64,000 bases of DNA. Source: a virus. The position numbers were made by a program, and so were the translations under genes. The stretch spans positions 1 to 64,000 of IMG/VR virus record IMGVR_UViG_3300042559_000447. The stretch is one strand, 5' to 3'. How positions within the stretch are numbered: the first letter of the stretch is position 1; each line of letters starts with the position of its first letter. Of the stretch, positions 1 through 9,047 are shown in pieces. Below the pieces are notes generated by a model. It did not search any database, had not been told where the DNA came from, and saw nothing but the letters and a program-made list of their open reading frames with translations.

Positions 1-313
1 CTACCACTTCCCAATCTTCTGGTAGATCTAAAAGACTAGAGAATATAATATATCTACCTTGAATCATATAATCAGGACCTTCAAAGTAGCAAGAACCTGC
101 TGTATTTTTTACTGATACCAATTTAGCAAAGTTACAAGGTAGTTTTGCTTTGTGACAATCAACTACTACATTTGAAGAATACATATCAAATTTAGTTGAT
201 GTGTTGTAGGTCATAATTGCTTGATCTATAAGCACTTCAAACCACAACGCGTTGTTCTCGTAACTTATACCCAACTCTTCGCAGGCCGCTGCTATTACTT
301 CTGCTTTCTTCAT
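1..313 (-). CDS. partial virion neck or head-tail protein (unrecognised)
   Basis: The first 104 codons are visible and the gene continues past the left edge of the window. It starts with MKKAEVIAAACEELG and its ATG overlaps the TGA of the preceding minus-strand gene (ATGA), so the two are translationally coupled. The visible part is a small soluble domain with no membrane segment or recognisable motif. It is the last gene seen in the head operon, so a head-tail connector or neck role is likely from position only. Confidence 0.6.
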   Translation of the reverse strand, partial: MKKAEVIAAACEELGISYENNALWFEVLIDQAIMTYNTSTKFDMYSSNVVVDCHKAKLPCNFAKLVSVKNTAGSCYFEGPDYMIQGRYIIFSSLLDLPEDWEVV

Positions 314-954
314 TTAGTTGTTGGTTTATCTTGGCTATCTGAAATATAGTCCGGTAAGGTTCTGGTTTTCTTAATCAAGTCTAGAGTAACCATTTCAACT
401 ATATCTCTTTTAACATTGGCATCAACAGGATACCAATCAGTATCTTTTCTAAATCCAGGAACTTCAACTGGGTTGTTAAATATGCCACGAATTTGAATGT
501 ATTCTAATTTAGTGTTATTGTGAATAATCACTTGTTGTTTGTTCATTTCAAGATTCTTCCAATCCCAGAATATCTGAGTAGAGTTCTTGAATACCCTGTG
601 CATTGTCAAAGTAGTGAAAGACTTTCTAAGGCGAATAAATGGCTTCAATCCATCTGCTGTTCCTACGTATACAAAGCCGTCATTGTGTGAGTCGATTGAG
701 ATAACAGAAGGACATTCAAACTTTACAATCTTGCATTCTTTATCTCTCTCTATAAAAGAAAGGTCTACAGTCTGTACCCAGCTATCATTTAACCAATCTA
801 TATTGCCTTTGTTTACATAGTTTGAAATGATTACCGATCTCGCTCCGGCTATCTTTGTTTCTATGTACAAGTCCTCAAAACGAGATTCATCTGAAGATAC
901 TCCATTTGATAATTCCTTTTTAATCTCGTCTACTATTTCAGATAACAAAAACAT
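310..954 (-). CDS. putative virion neck/connector protein
   Basis: A 214-residue soluble protein of no family I can name. The middle is rich in aromatic and basic residues (FIRLRKSFTTLTMHR) and the C-terminus is polar (SQDKPTTK). Start and stop overlap both neighbours by a few bases, as in a packed structural operon. Its place after the portal, capsid and adaptor-like genes suggests a head-tail joining protein; this is inference from gene order. Confidence 0.6.
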   Translation of the reverse strand: MFLLSEIVDEIKKELSNGVSSDESRFEDLYIETKIAGARSVIISNYVNKGNIDWLNDSWVQTVDLSFIERDKECKIVKFECPSVISIDSHNDGFVYVGTADGLKPFIRLRKSFTTLTMHRVFKNSTQIFWDWKNLEMNKQQVIIHNNTKLEYIQIRGIFNNPVEVPGFRKDTDWYPVDANVKRDIVEMVTLDLIKKTRTLPDYISDSQDKPTTK

Positions 955-1739
955 TATGGGTTCTCAATTATTGTTTGTTGTGCAGATTGTTTGTTCGTAA
1001 AGTCTCTAGTTTCTGAGGCCACCGAATAAACACACTCATCCATCAATCTGTAAAGAAACTTCTGTGTATACGTATCCAACAGACTTATAACAGAGTTAGA
1101 TACATCAATATTCACAGGAGGAACGCTAACATAATCCATCAACACAGAATATGGAGCAGGACTCAAGTGAAATACTTTAGTTGTTCCACTAACCCCAGTC
1201 CAATATCTTGGGCTTTCTTTTACAGCCTTAGATAAAGATGGTTTCTTTTTATCAGATGTACTTGGAGATGCCTGAAAGGTTCTTACCAAATAAATATTAG
1301 CAGGGGTAGGAGAGAAAGCAGAATCAACTGTTACAGAACTTCCTGTAACGTGAGTAACTGTCTTCAAAGACCCAGATCCATCTGCGTTAACTGATATTTG
1401 ATCTCCGGGTCTCAGACCGTGAGCCGAAGCAGAGATAATATTATTTGATATGCTAGTGAAGGAGATTTGGTCAACATATTTGAAAGCCATCGAAAGTAGA
1501 TGTAAGTAGTCTGCTGGTTGAGTAGCAGTTCCTGTAGCAACCGCAACAGAAATATTATACTTAATCATTTCGCTTAGTTCATCGTACTCTTTTTGAGTAT
1601 CCATCACTGAGCATATTTTATCTACAAGGCGATACATGCCCTCTTTGATAAGTCGATTGGCTTTAGTAGTATCTAGATACTGACTATACGCCTTATCGTA
1701 CTTTTGTTGTAACTGTAGATAAAATTCAGCACCTGTCAT
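954..1739 (-). CDS. putative head-tail connector protein
   Basis: 261 residues with a helical N-terminal third (LQQKYDKAYSQYLDTTKANRL), a beta-rich centre (HGLRPGDQISVNADGSGS) and a helical C-terminus. The layout fits an adaptor or neck protein, but no family motif is decisive. Just upstream of the ATG is TATCTTCG on the minus strand, a near match to the TAnnTTTG promoter element, so it may also have its own promoter. It carries one reverse copy of the dispersed 10-bp motif at 1407-1416, encoding part of LRPGD. Confidence 0.6.
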   Translation of the reverse strand: MTGAEFYLQLQQKYDKAYSQYLDTTKANRLIKEGMYRLVDKICSVMDTQKEYDELSEMIKYNISVAVATGTATQPADYLHLLSMAFKYVDQISFTSISNNIISASAHGLRPGDQISVNADGSGSLKTVTHVTGSSVTVDSAFSPTPANIYLVRTFQASPSTSDKKKPSLSKAVKESPRYWTGVSGTTKVFHLSPAPYSVLMDYVSVPPVNIDVSNSVISLLDTYTQKFLYRLMDECVYSVASETRDFTNKQSAQQTIIENP

Positions 1740-1764
1740 AGTACGAAGATACTAAAAAATTAAC

Positions 1765-2322
1765 TTAATCCCAAACGTTTAGTTTTTTGCGAAGTTTATC
1801 TACTTCTGCATCATAGTGTTTTATAAGATCTTCTAGATCAGCAACAATAAATTTATTCTGTTGTCTGGATAACGCAAGCATTCCTTCGGCTGTACCTTCT
1901 CCCAATAGTTCATCTAAACGTAACCCAAAGATGTATTGGTTTCCGCTCATCATGATATTGCAACCATAACACTGAACCATACAGTTGTGCTCGTGAAAAC
2001 GAGTTGACATATAACGCCTAGACATGAAATGACCGCACTGGGAACTTCTCCAATGCATTGTTTTGTCACAAGTGAAGCATTTTACCTCTCCTCCCCTTTT
2101 AGCGTATCTCAAGCGAATATAAACACTAAACACTCGGTCTAGTTTTTTTATTAAAGATGTGATAGATACTCTTTTTGTCTTAGCTGCAAATTCTTTCTTC
2201 TCTTTCTTCTTCTGTCTCTTCTCTTCAGTTACACAAGTTTGGCAAAGTTTTCTAGATTTAACAGCAAGGGTCTTTATCTTACCACATCCTTTACAGGTAT
2301 CCTTTAAGAGTTTTCCAATCAT
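1765..2322 (-). CDS. ninG: NinG-like recombination protein
   Basis: A 185-residue protein with two zinc-binding parts. An N-terminal knuckle has CKGCGK and CQTC, followed by a lysine-rich linker (about residues 35-55). Then comes a CFTC, CGHFMSRRY, HNCMVQCYGCN block, the signature of lambda NinG (Rap), a protein that binds branched DNA and acts in phage recombination. Cysteines and histidines are intact and the length is near the family norm. It lies inside the head operon, which is unusual because lambda ninG is a late-regulatory gene. A hairpin terminator precedes it. Confidence 0.8.
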   Translation of the reverse strand: MIGKLLKDTCKGCGKIKTLAVKSRKLCQTCVTEEKRQKKKEKKEFAAKTKRVSITSLIKKLDRVFSVYIRLRYAKRGGEVKCFTCDKTMHWRSSQCGHFMSRRYMSTRFHEHNCMVQCYGCNIMMSGNQYIFGLRLDELLGEGTAEGMLALSRQQNKFIVADLEDLIKHYDAEVDKLRKKLNVWD

Positions 2323-2331
2323 AATAAAAAT

Positions 2332-2348
2332 GGGGGTCAGAGACCCCC
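2332..2348 (-). terminator. hairpin terminator between two head-operon genes
   Basis: A 7-bp perfect stem, GGGGGTC with GACCCCC, and a 3-nt loop (AGA). On the minus strand the stem is followed by ATTTTTATT. It lies after the 292-residue gene and before ninG, so it could reduce expression of the distal genes. Confidence 0.65.
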
Positions 2349-2355
2349 GATTAAA

Positions 2356-3234
2356 TTAGTCTTCCTTTGGTTTTCTTCCTCTTGGTTTCTTTTCTGTAGG
2401 AATCATAGAGGGATCTGGAGCCAGCTCTTCTGAGCGTTCTTCAATCACCTGAGCAACAAGGCCTTCAACTTCGTAGTCATCTTTGCTTTCTTCTACGCCA
2501 GTGTCCAATCTGTTTACTTCAGGAACAACAAATCCACTAAAGAATTCTTTGTCACTTAAACATAAGTCAACAACATCTTTAGGACTTGTTCCAATCGTTC
2601 TTCCTCCTACTTTAAAGTAACCTTCTTGCAAAGTAATAATACCTAATGCAATAGCCTTATTGGCATAAACATAAGCCTTTTTGTTTGCGTCGAAAGAATT
2701 GTAGAAAATGTCAAATGTCTTAGCATCTGAAATAGCTGCACCTGTTAAGTTAGATCCAATCAATCTAACAACTAGATCTGAATGTGTCAATCCTCTAGGA
2801 TTTAAACCTAAAGCGAAAGCCAAGTTATATTTGTCTTCAAAAGACATGGACAACACTTTCAGAGTAATCTCAAGATTCTTTTCTAGTTTTTCAACTTCGT
2901 GTTCGATCTTTTCATGTTCCAAATGAACTCTGAAGATAGCACGAACAAAGTTGTGGTTTTCGTGACCATCTGTCAAGCAAAAAGGATGATTCTTGAAGAA
3001 ATCAATAATTGCTAATTCTGCTTTTGACTGGTCATCATATTCAATTGTAACGGGTTGTCCGTCAACAATTGTAACATTGTGCATCTTGTAATCATCGATT
3101 TCGTAATCGGTAACTACCTTTTTTCCTTCGTCAACTAAGAATAAATGTTTTCTTGTTTTTTTGTCTCGGTATTCACCTACCAGAGAAAAAGATCCTTTTG
3201 GTACAATCGGATCAATAATGAGTTTTCTTATCAT
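2356..3234 (-). CDS. conserved phage protein, possibly structural
   Basis: 292 residues, soluble and mostly charged. The N-terminal 75 residues look like a beta domain (GSFSLVGEYRDKKTRKHLFLVDEGKKVV), the middle has a coiled-coil-like run (EHEKIEHEVEKLEKNLEI), and the tail is low complexity and basic, ending TEKKPRGRKPKED. It is flanked on both sides by hairpin terminators, so it is a separately tuned unit in the head operon. I recognise no family. A role in assembly or as a head-completion factor is a guess from position. Confidence 0.55.
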   Translation of the reverse strand: MIRKLIIDPIVPKGSFSLVGEYRDKKTRKHLFLVDEGKKVVTDYEIDDYKMHNVTIVDGQPVTIEYDDQSKAELAIIDFFKNHPFCLTDGHENHNFVRAIFRVHLEHEKIEHEVEKLEKNLEITLKVLSMSFEDKYNLAFALGLNPRGLTHSDLVVRLIGSNLTGAAISDAKTFDIFYNSFDANKKAYVYANKAIALGIITLQEGYFKVGGRTIGTSPKDVVDLCLSDKEFFSGFVVPEVNRLDTGVEESKDDYEVEGLVAQVIEERSEELAPDPSMIPTEKKPRGRKPKED

Positions 3235-3261
3235 AGAGTTTTAAAATTGTTTCAAATAAAA

Positions 3262-3282
3262 GGGGCCCCAGGTTGAGGCCCC
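3262..3282 (-). terminator. GC-rich hairpin terminator
   Basis: Stem GGGGCC pairs with GGCCCC across a 9-nt loop. On the minus strand it is followed by TTTTATTT. It follows the stop of the 257-residue structural gene, so it probably reduces read-through from the abundant capsid transcript. Confidence 0.65.
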
Positions 3283-3297
3283 AGTTTAGGTAGCTAA

Positions 3298-4071
3298 TTA
3301 AGCCCCAGTGACATCATCCAAGTCATACTGACCAGGAGAAGCAAATGGGTTTGCGATGAAGGCATCCAACGCAGTGATAACAGTAGAACCAGCAGCACAA
3401 TAAAGTGTTACAGGTACGTTATCAATACGAGAAGATACAGCACCAGAAGTAACTGGATGTCCAGCGAAACCTTTGTAAATAGTATACAAAGTTCCACTAA
3501 CAGCACCAGTGATTCCTTGAGCAACCAAGTCAACACCTTTACCTTGTGGAGCAACATATGCTGCGGTAGCGTTGTTTACTCCCAACAAAGAACCAACCAA
3601 GCTAGAAGCTTTGAAGTCGAAGTCAGCGGTAACTGTAGTAGTGATAACAAAGTTAGTCCAAGCACCAGTAGAACCAGTCTTAGTTACAGTCAAACCGTTT
3701 GCAGAACCAGAAGCAGTAGCCTCAGGTAAACCTGGGATAATTGCAGAAGCAAGTCCTTGAACGATTTCAGTAACTGAACCAGAAGCATCTGAAGTAAAAA
3801 CAAACAACTTTTGATCAACAGCTGGTCCAAATGGGTTGTTCAACTCGTTTTTCAACAAAGTCAAAGCCAAACGATACTCAGTATTGTTTCCTGCTACAGG
3901 AGTAACAGTTACTTGACGAGAGGTTCCATTTGTTCCAACATATTTAACCAAGTTATTCACCAAAGGAATATCGATTCCTGGGAATTGTTCGTTAACACTT
4001 CCGGTAATGTACAACTTACCATTTGCGGTAGTTGCGGTACCGTTTCCGTTCCATAAAGCAGTAAATTCCAT
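3298..4071 (-). CDS. putative head decoration or minor structural protein
   Basis: 257 residues, almost entirely small and beta-prone residues (Gly, Ala, Thr, Val, Asn) with few charges, typical of an abundant virion surface protein. It sits 12 bp downstream of the major capsid gene and is followed by a strong terminator, so it shares the capsid transcript. The composition resembles immunoglobulin-like or tail-tube proteins, but I see no diagnostic motif. Decoration protein or tail tube are the main alternatives. Confidence 0.55.
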   Translation of the reverse strand: MEFTALWNGNGTATTANGKLYITGSVNEQFPGIDIPLVNNLVKYVGTNGTSRQVTVTPVAGNNTEYRLALTLLKNELNNPFGPAVDQKLFVFTSDASGSVTEIVQGLASAIIPGLPEATASGSANGLTVTKTGSTGAWTNFVITTTVTADFDFKASSLVGSLLGVNNATAAYVAPQGKGVDLVAQGITGAVSGTLYTIYKGFAGHPVTSGAVSSRIDNVPVTLYCAAGSTVITALDAFIANPFASPGQYDLDDVTGA

Positions 4072-4083
4072 TTTCTTAATCTA

Positions 4084-5427
4084 TTAGAGGACTAATTCAA
4101 TCAGACCCATGCGGTCAGCAGCAATATACACACCACAGTCAGACAAGATATGGAAATCAACACCGTCTACATCATTAGTTCCCAAAGAAACCAATTGAGA
4201 TCCTGCGATAGTTTGTTTTACAGTTGAAGGATCAGAACCTTCCAAACCGATCATACCAGGAACGTAGTTAGCGATCATTTCATCATTGTTGAAGTGATAC
4301 TTTTGGATAGCAGCCAAAGATCCGCTTCCGTCAGCAGCAGGCAAAGGAGTCAAATCCATCACGTAGATAGAGTGAGACATCTTAGGCTTACCGGTGATAG
4401 AAGACAATTCAACTTTGAACATATCGTCATCCAACAAAGACCAACGAACGAATTCGATAGTCAAACCTGCGTAGCTGTAGGTCATTACGTTCAAACCTTC
4501 TACAGATGCACCACCGAAAGTATTCTGGCTACCAGCATACTTGATGTAGTCACCTAAGATAGTTTGCAAACGAGCCATAGCAGCAGATCCCATCATAGCA
4601 ACCAAACGACGACCATTGTCAGCAGTCTTGCGAACCAAAGTTTCCAAGAAGTCGTTGAAAGCAGTTTGAGTCAACTCAGAAGTCAAAGGAAGGTAAGTAC
4701 CACCATTGTTGATGATAGACCAACGAAGACCAGCAGTAGAATAAGTTTCACCGTTAGGTCCAGCGAAGATTGAACGCTCAGAGAAAGCGTACTTGTACTC
4801 CAAAGACTTAGCAAATCTACGCAAAGTCAAATCGTCCCAAGAGCGATACCAGAAATCACCTTGCCATTTAACGAATGATTGAATTCTATCACGACGAGCC
4901 TGAGTAGAACTTTCACGAGTTACAGCGGTGTAAGTGAAGTCAGTGTTAGGAACAATGTTCAAAGCTGGCTTACCGTAAGAAAGACGGTTAGCAGAAGCAT
5001 CAAACATAACCTTTGCAATATGACCAGCCAAGAAGTGTAAAGAAGAACTCAAAGTAGTAGTTACGCTCTTAACACGGATTTGGTTAGCAGTTGCGGTTTT
5101 TTCGATAACAATACCTTGTACCAAGTTTGCGTCAGCGATAATATCACCAGGACGGAAGTTCTCAGCGTTAGCAAGAGTTACCAAAACCTCACCAGTAGCA
5201 CCAGCAGCAACAGCAGTTACAGCAGAGTATACAGAAAGGTTTCCAATAGAAGATACTTCAACTTTAGCTTGAGAAGTAGAGATAGACGAACCAAGCTTTG
5301 AAGTCAATTGAGTTAATACGTTATACCCATAATCTTGAGCATAAACCATTGCCATTTTGTTAGGCAATGAAAGACCCTTTAAAAGTAAGCTTTTGCTTAA
5401 ATCTAGGGTTGTTAAATTTCCAGCCAT
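4084..5427 (-). CDS. major capsid protein
   Basis: A 447-residue protein directly after portal and scaffold, the usual place of the major capsid protein. It has a helical N-arm (LDLSKSLLLKGLSLPNKMAM), an inserted beta domain rich in Val/Ala/Gly (about residues 55-130), and a region with RRDRIQSFVKWQGDFWYRSWDD. It lacks signal peptide and membrane segments. An HK97-type fold is expected from gene order and length, but I did not recognise it from sequence alone. The start ATG overlaps the scaffold stop codon. Confidence 0.75.
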   Translation of the reverse strand: MAGNLTTLDLSKSLLLKGLSLPNKMAMVYAQDYGYNVLTQLTSKLGSSISTSQAKVEVSSIGNLSVYSAVTAVAAGATGEVLVTLANAENFRPGDIIADANLVQGIVIEKTATANQIRVKSVTTTLSSSLHFLAGHIAKVMFDASANRLSYGKPALNIVPNTDFTYTAVTRESSTQARRDRIQSFVKWQGDFWYRSWDDLTLRRFAKSLEYKYAFSERSIFAGPNGETYSTAGLRWSIINNGGTYLPLTSELTQTAFNDFLETLVRKTADNGRRLVAMMGSAAMARLQTILGDYIKYAGSQNTFGGASVEGLNVMTYSYAGLTIEFVRWSLLDDDMFKVELSSITGKPKMSHSIYVMDLTPLPAADGSGSLAAIQKYHFNNDEMIANYVPGMIGLEGSDPSTVKQTIAGSQLVSLGTNDVDGVDFHILSDCGVYIAADRMGLIELVL

Positions 5428-6398
5428 TATTTCTTATTATTTAAATATTGTGTAAAGGCATCCGTAAACGTATCGTTGGAGAAACCAGAAGATACATTTG
5501 ACGAACCAAGTCCAGTAGAAGGATTCGTCGTTTGACGAAGAATCTCTTCCCTTCCCTCATTCTTCGCTCTGGTCACGTTAGCACGAACTAATTCTTTTCC
5601 GTACTTTAACCACAACGCTACATCGAGGAGGGTCTCGACATCAATTGATCCATCTTGCTTTGTAAAATTCATCTCTTCTGCAACGAACTTCTTTAGGTTT
5701 TTTGACATTTCATCTGTAACCTTCAATCCATAACGCTCCTGATTTGTGATTGCATTTACTGTGCTTTCTAGATCATTATTAAAACGTTCGGCCATTTGTT
5801 TTTGAGCCTGTTCAAATTTTGGGTCAACGTAAGAAAGTTTTTTCAACTTCTCTTCATTTACCTCATTGAATTTAGCTCTATACTCTTGGACTAGTTTTTT
5901 CTTTTGGAATAACGTCATCGACTCAACTTCTACTTTGGCATCTTCTAGATCGTCTCCAGAAAATCCTTCCAGCTCTTTTAGACCCAATTCAAGGATCTTG
6001 CTGTCATCTATAGAGTTGTAGTCTACAACATTATATTCTTTAACAAAGTCTTTTAACGACTTACCTTGTTTTTTGTATTCCTTAATCAGCTTTATATCTT
6101 CGTCCTCTTCAATTGTTGGTTGTTGAGGATCAGCTGGTTGGGTTTGGGTTTGGGTTGTTTGGGTAGGTTGTACAGGAGCGTCTTGTGCAGGTTCCTCATC
6201 TTCGTACCACTCTTTTTTAGACGGGTCTTCTTGAGAAGGCGTTGTCTGTGGTTCTGTTTGTTGTTGAGGTTCCTGTGGTTCTTGGGGCTGTTGCGGTTCC
6301 TGTTGACCTCCCGTGCTTGCATCTCCCGTTTCAGGAGCCTGCGGTTGTGGATCATTCTTTAAGATTTCATCCACAAGCGATTGGTATGCATTATTCAT
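5427..6398 (-). CDS. putative capsid scaffolding protein
   Basis: 323 residues with two halves. Residues about 12-100 are a very acidic, Gln/Pro/Glu-rich disordered segment (QQEPQQPQEPQEPQ and similar). The rest is a charged helical part with coiled-coil potential (LVQEYRAKFNEVNEEKLKKL). Acidic helical proteins coded between portal and capsid genes are typically scaffolds. No protease motif is visible, so I assume assembly scaffold rather than prohead protease. A TATATTTG promoter lies just upstream. Confidence 0.75.
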   Translation of the reverse strand: MNNAYQSLVDEILKNDPQPQAPETGDASTGGQQEPQQPQEPQEPQQQTEPQTTPSQEDPSKKEWYEDEEPAQDAPVQPTQTTQTQTQPADPQQPTIEEDEDIKLIKEYKKQGKSLKDFVKEYNVVDYNSIDDSKILELGLKELEGFSGDDLEDAKVEVESMTLFQKKKLVQEYRAKFNEVNEEKLKKLSYVDPKFEQAQKQMAERFNNDLESTVNAITNQERYGLKVTDEMSKNLKKFVAEEMNFTKQDGSIDVETLLDVALWLKYGKELVRANVTRAKNEGREEILRQTTNPSTGLGSSNVSSGFSNDTFTDAFTQYLNNKK

Positions 6399-6421
6399 AA
6401 AATTTTTTACAGTATTTTTGG

Positions 6422-6452
6422 CAAATATAGATAATTAAAACAAGACTTACAA
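6422..6452 (-). promoter_or_regulatory. Bacteroidota-type promoter for scaffold and capsid
   Basis: On the minus strand TATATTTG (6429-6422) matches TAnnTTTG, and a TTG (6452-6450) lies 20 nt upstream. It sits in the short gap between portal and scaffold genes, so scaffold and capsid can be transcribed above the portal level. Confidence 0.7.
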
Positions 6453-8636
6453 CTACATCGGCATCTGGCTTCCCTCTTCTACTGGAGCCTGTGCTTGTGG
6501 TTGTCTTGATGACGCTTGAACTTCTGCACGGTAGTTACTACCTTGCTCCTTCATAGAAGCCATATCTTGTTGTGCTTGTTGCTGTTGTTCCATCTGCGCC
6601 TGCATCATCATTGCTTGAATCTGCTGCTGCTTTTCAGCCTCTCTGATTTTCTTCTGTAAAGAGAACTTGAGTTGGTTGTAAAGTTCGCTATAGGTCTTAG
6701 CTGTTTCAATCTGCAAGTAGTCCAACATATCGATAGCCTGGTTTTGCATAGCTGCTTGTGCGATAAACAACAAACGCTCTTTTGCTTGCTCGTCGATAAA
6801 GTCTTTAATCTTAACGTATACTCCAAAGTCCTCAAACTTAAAGTCTTCGGTTACTTTTAGGTAATTCATTCCGCGGTCTCCGATCACAGGAATATCCTCA
6901 TCCCCATTAGCAAGTAAAGAAACTTTATACTGGTTAAGTGCATACTGCAAATCCTTTTCGATGAATCTAACAAAGCCTTGGTATAAGTATGAAGTACCCA
7001 AGTTTGACTGAGCGATAGAACCGGCTTGTGTTTTAGCACCAACGTATCCTTGTTGCTGACCCATAGCCACCTTTGGTACGTTAACAATCTCTTCCATGAT
7101 ACGCTCTTCTTCACGCTTCAAAGAAAGTAATTGTTGTACGTTTGGATCTAGAGTCATATCAACAACCTCAACAACACGATTGTTGTCTGCTGCGATTGGA
7201 TCTTCCCCGGTAGCGTTACCGTCCATAATGTGGATACCCATTCTCTCGAAGTCGTTCAATACTTCTTGAGCAGTAGATGTTCCAAGTTTATTCTTGTTTA
7301 AAACAAATACTTTACCTTTCGCTCTAGTAACGGCTTTGGTAATCTCGTTGTTTAAAAAGTCGATACGATCCTGATGCTTGTGTAATCTTGAGGCCACAGA
7401 ACGTGACTCTCCCATAACCATATTCGGAATGAATACGCTTATTGGAAGACTAACCTCGTTAAGATCATCAGATTTTCTAACAATATTGGTAACTTCTCCA
7501 AAGTCAACAATGTATTTGTTAGCAAGCAATGTGCCTTTATAGACAGTCTTAATCCAATATTGTGAAGTTGCATTTCCTTTAATTTTACCTAAGTGCGTGT
7601 TTCCGTACTTATCTTTTGTTTTCTCGTAACGGAGTTCTTTATAGCCAATCCAATAGCAAGTGGTCGCAGCAAGTGATGGAACACCGTTGTTGTTGTAGTA
7701 CCACTTAAGTTTGTTGGTTGTGATGTTGTCTTCTCCAAGTAACTTGTCGATATTGTCTGGAGTTAGCTTTTTGATTTCTTCTAACTGTTCGCTAGTCAAT
7801 TGACGGCTGTAGTAAGGATTAGAAATTACCTCACCTGGAGTTACCCAATCAATCTTACCTGAAAATCTAGCACCTTCGTTTAAATCGTCATCAAAGGTGT
7901 TATCCCAGATCAAGTTGTAAGGGAGTATAATTTTCTTTACCTGCTTTTTGTTTACGATTAGGTTTTCGATTCCGACAACCCCACCCAAAAGCGTATAGAA
8001 GAATGCTTGTTTATATTTATCTAAGAACCTGTTTCTGTGCAAGATATCCATAACCATGTCATATGCTACTTCTTCGCCTTGTTGTTTGTAGTCATACTGC
8101 ATGAATCTCATTACATCTTCAGGCATTTCAAAGTCTTGTTTGCCTAATGGGTTAACTGAAACCCCCATATCTTTTTCCATTTCTTCAAAGATGTTCTTGA
8201 ACTCTGTCTTCAACAAAGCAATAGTCATCTGAAGAGTCTTTTTGTTTACTGCGGTTCTTGAAATAGCCTTAGTTGTAGGTTCGATATTTTCGATCATCTT
8301 AATACCAGTACCCAACATAAAGTCGATCATCGATGTCAACTTTTGTCCAGCTATCCATACTGTAGGAAGTTCGCAACCGGTCTGGTCTTGAGTGGTATAG
8401 TAGTAGTCTCTGTTTTCCTGTTTGCCTAGGTAATACGTAAACATACGAAGCATTTCATCAATTGGCTTATCATAGTTTACAGTATTATTTCTAAATCCAA
8501 GAGAGTTGAATTGAGTATTATACTTAGATGCCACATATCTAACGTTCTCCGCAAACCATTCCTGGTCTTTTTTATTTTCGGGGACGAACTGATTTGGTTG
8601 CTCTCTGAGGTCGTGTCTCATGTTATTTAAATACAA
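6453..8636 (-). CDS. portal protein
   Basis: 727 residues. It is the first gene of the head operon and is followed by scaffold and capsid, the standard portal position. The sequence has long helices with an amphipathic block (KLTSMIDFMLGTGIKMIENI), a beta-rich wing and clip region, and a Gln-rich C-terminal tail of the kind seen in podovirus and crAss-like portals. The dodecameric portal forms the DNA channel at one capsid vertex and docks the terminase. The size is within the large-portal range. The assignment rests on position, length and composition; I saw no single decisive motif. Confidence 0.75.
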   Translation of the reverse strand: MYLNNMRHDLREQPNQFVPENKKDQEWFAENVRYVASKYNTQFNSLGFRNNTVNYDKPIDEMLRMFTYYLGKQENRDYYYTTQDQTGCELPTVWIAGQKLTSMIDFMLGTGIKMIENIEPTTKAISRTAVNKKTLQMTIALLKTEFKNIFEEMEKDMGVSVNPLGKQDFEMPEDVMRFMQYDYKQQGEEVAYDMVMDILHRNRFLDKYKQAFFYTLLGGVVGIENLIVNKKQVKKIILPYNLIWDNTFDDDLNEGARFSGKIDWVTPGEVISNPYYSRQLTSEQLEEIKKLTPDNIDKLLGEDNITTNKLKWYYNNNGVPSLAATTCYWIGYKELRYEKTKDKYGNTHLGKIKGNATSQYWIKTVYKGTLLANKYIVDFGEVTNIVRKSDDLNEVSLPISVFIPNMVMGESRSVASRLHKHQDRIDFLNNEITKAVTRAKGKVFVLNKNKLGTSTAQEVLNDFERMGIHIMDGNATGEDPIAADNNRVVEVVDMTLDPNVQQLLSLKREEERIMEEIVNVPKVAMGQQQGYVGAKTQAGSIAQSNLGTSYLYQGFVRFIEKDLQYALNQYKVSLLANGDEDIPVIGDRGMNYLKVTEDFKFEDFGVYVKIKDFIDEQAKERLLFIAQAAMQNQAIDMLDYLQIETAKTYSELYNQLKFSLQKKIREAEKQQQIQAMMMQAQMEQQQQAQQDMASMKEQGSNYRAEVQASSRQPQAQAPVEEGSQMPM

Positions 8637-8663
8637 ATATACAATTTTTTATCAACATTGCAA
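8634..8663 (-). promoter_or_regulatory. late promoter for the portal-capsid operon
   Basis: Minus-strand TATATTTG (8641-8634) with TTG (8663-8661) 19 nt upstream, the spacing known for the main Bacteroidota sigma factor. It points into the portal gene. Its TTG shares the palindrome TTGCAA (8658-8663) with the oppositely oriented promoter, so the two are back to back. Confidence 0.75.
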
Positions 8664-8690
8664 CAGATTACGAAATTTGTATTATATTTG
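8658..8690 (+). promoter_or_regulatory. divergent promoter for the folded RNA and early genes
   Basis: TTG (8658-8660) and TATATTTG (8683-8690) with 22 nt between them. Transcription would start near 8697 and run through the structured noncoding segment toward the early genes. The gap is slightly longer than typical. Confidence 0.65.
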
Positions 8691-8696
8691 CAAAAA

Positions 8697-8990
8697 ACAA
8701 AGTAAAAATAAGGACCTGATGTCGGACGGTGAATTACGGTGGCGGCCTCAGAAACGACTCTACCACGGGAACCCAATAAAGAGTCAACTCCGGTACTAAG
8801 ACATGGGGAGTAGATTGGGTGGGAGGCACAACTCTCAAAAGCAGATGTCACGTTGTAGCACTTGTGTGATTGACTACAATTTCTGAAAGGGGTATACGAA
8901 GCAAGTATATAAGCCAAGAAGAAGGTGAAAACTCATACTGTGGGTATGGGGAAGTATTCGTACTCTTCTTCTTGGGATACCAAAGCAAGC
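8697..8990 (+). ncRNA. structured noncoding RNA, about 290 nt
   Basis: No convincing gene fits here, but several clean helices do: CCCAAT 8772-8777 with ATTGGG 8814-8819 enclosing ACTCC 8787-8791 with GGAGT 8807-8811; CAGA 8842-8845 with TCTG 8882-8885 enclosing TTGTAG 8853-8858 with CTACAA 8874-8879; and GGTAT 8891-8895 with ATACC 8977-8981 enclosing an 11-bp stem 8914-8924 with 8965-8975, itself capped by CATAC/GTATG. A promoter points into it. It may be a leader of the early operon or a free RNA. It belongs to no family I recognise. Confidence 0.6.
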
Positions 8991-9047
8991 TAATTACTAG
9001 TAATTGTATTAAAATGTACTAAAAATGTATTTAAGAATGTATTTTAT

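Noticed and set aside
6066-6362. Frames opposite the Gln/Pro-rich scaffold
   Set aside because: Low-complexity coding on the minus strand gives long open frames on the plus strand by composition alone.
8627-8917. Minus-strand 96-codon reading frame over the divergent region
   Set aside because: It overlaps promoters and the strong RNA helices, has an odd cysteine/serine-rich composition and no support from neighbours. I treat the region as noncoding.
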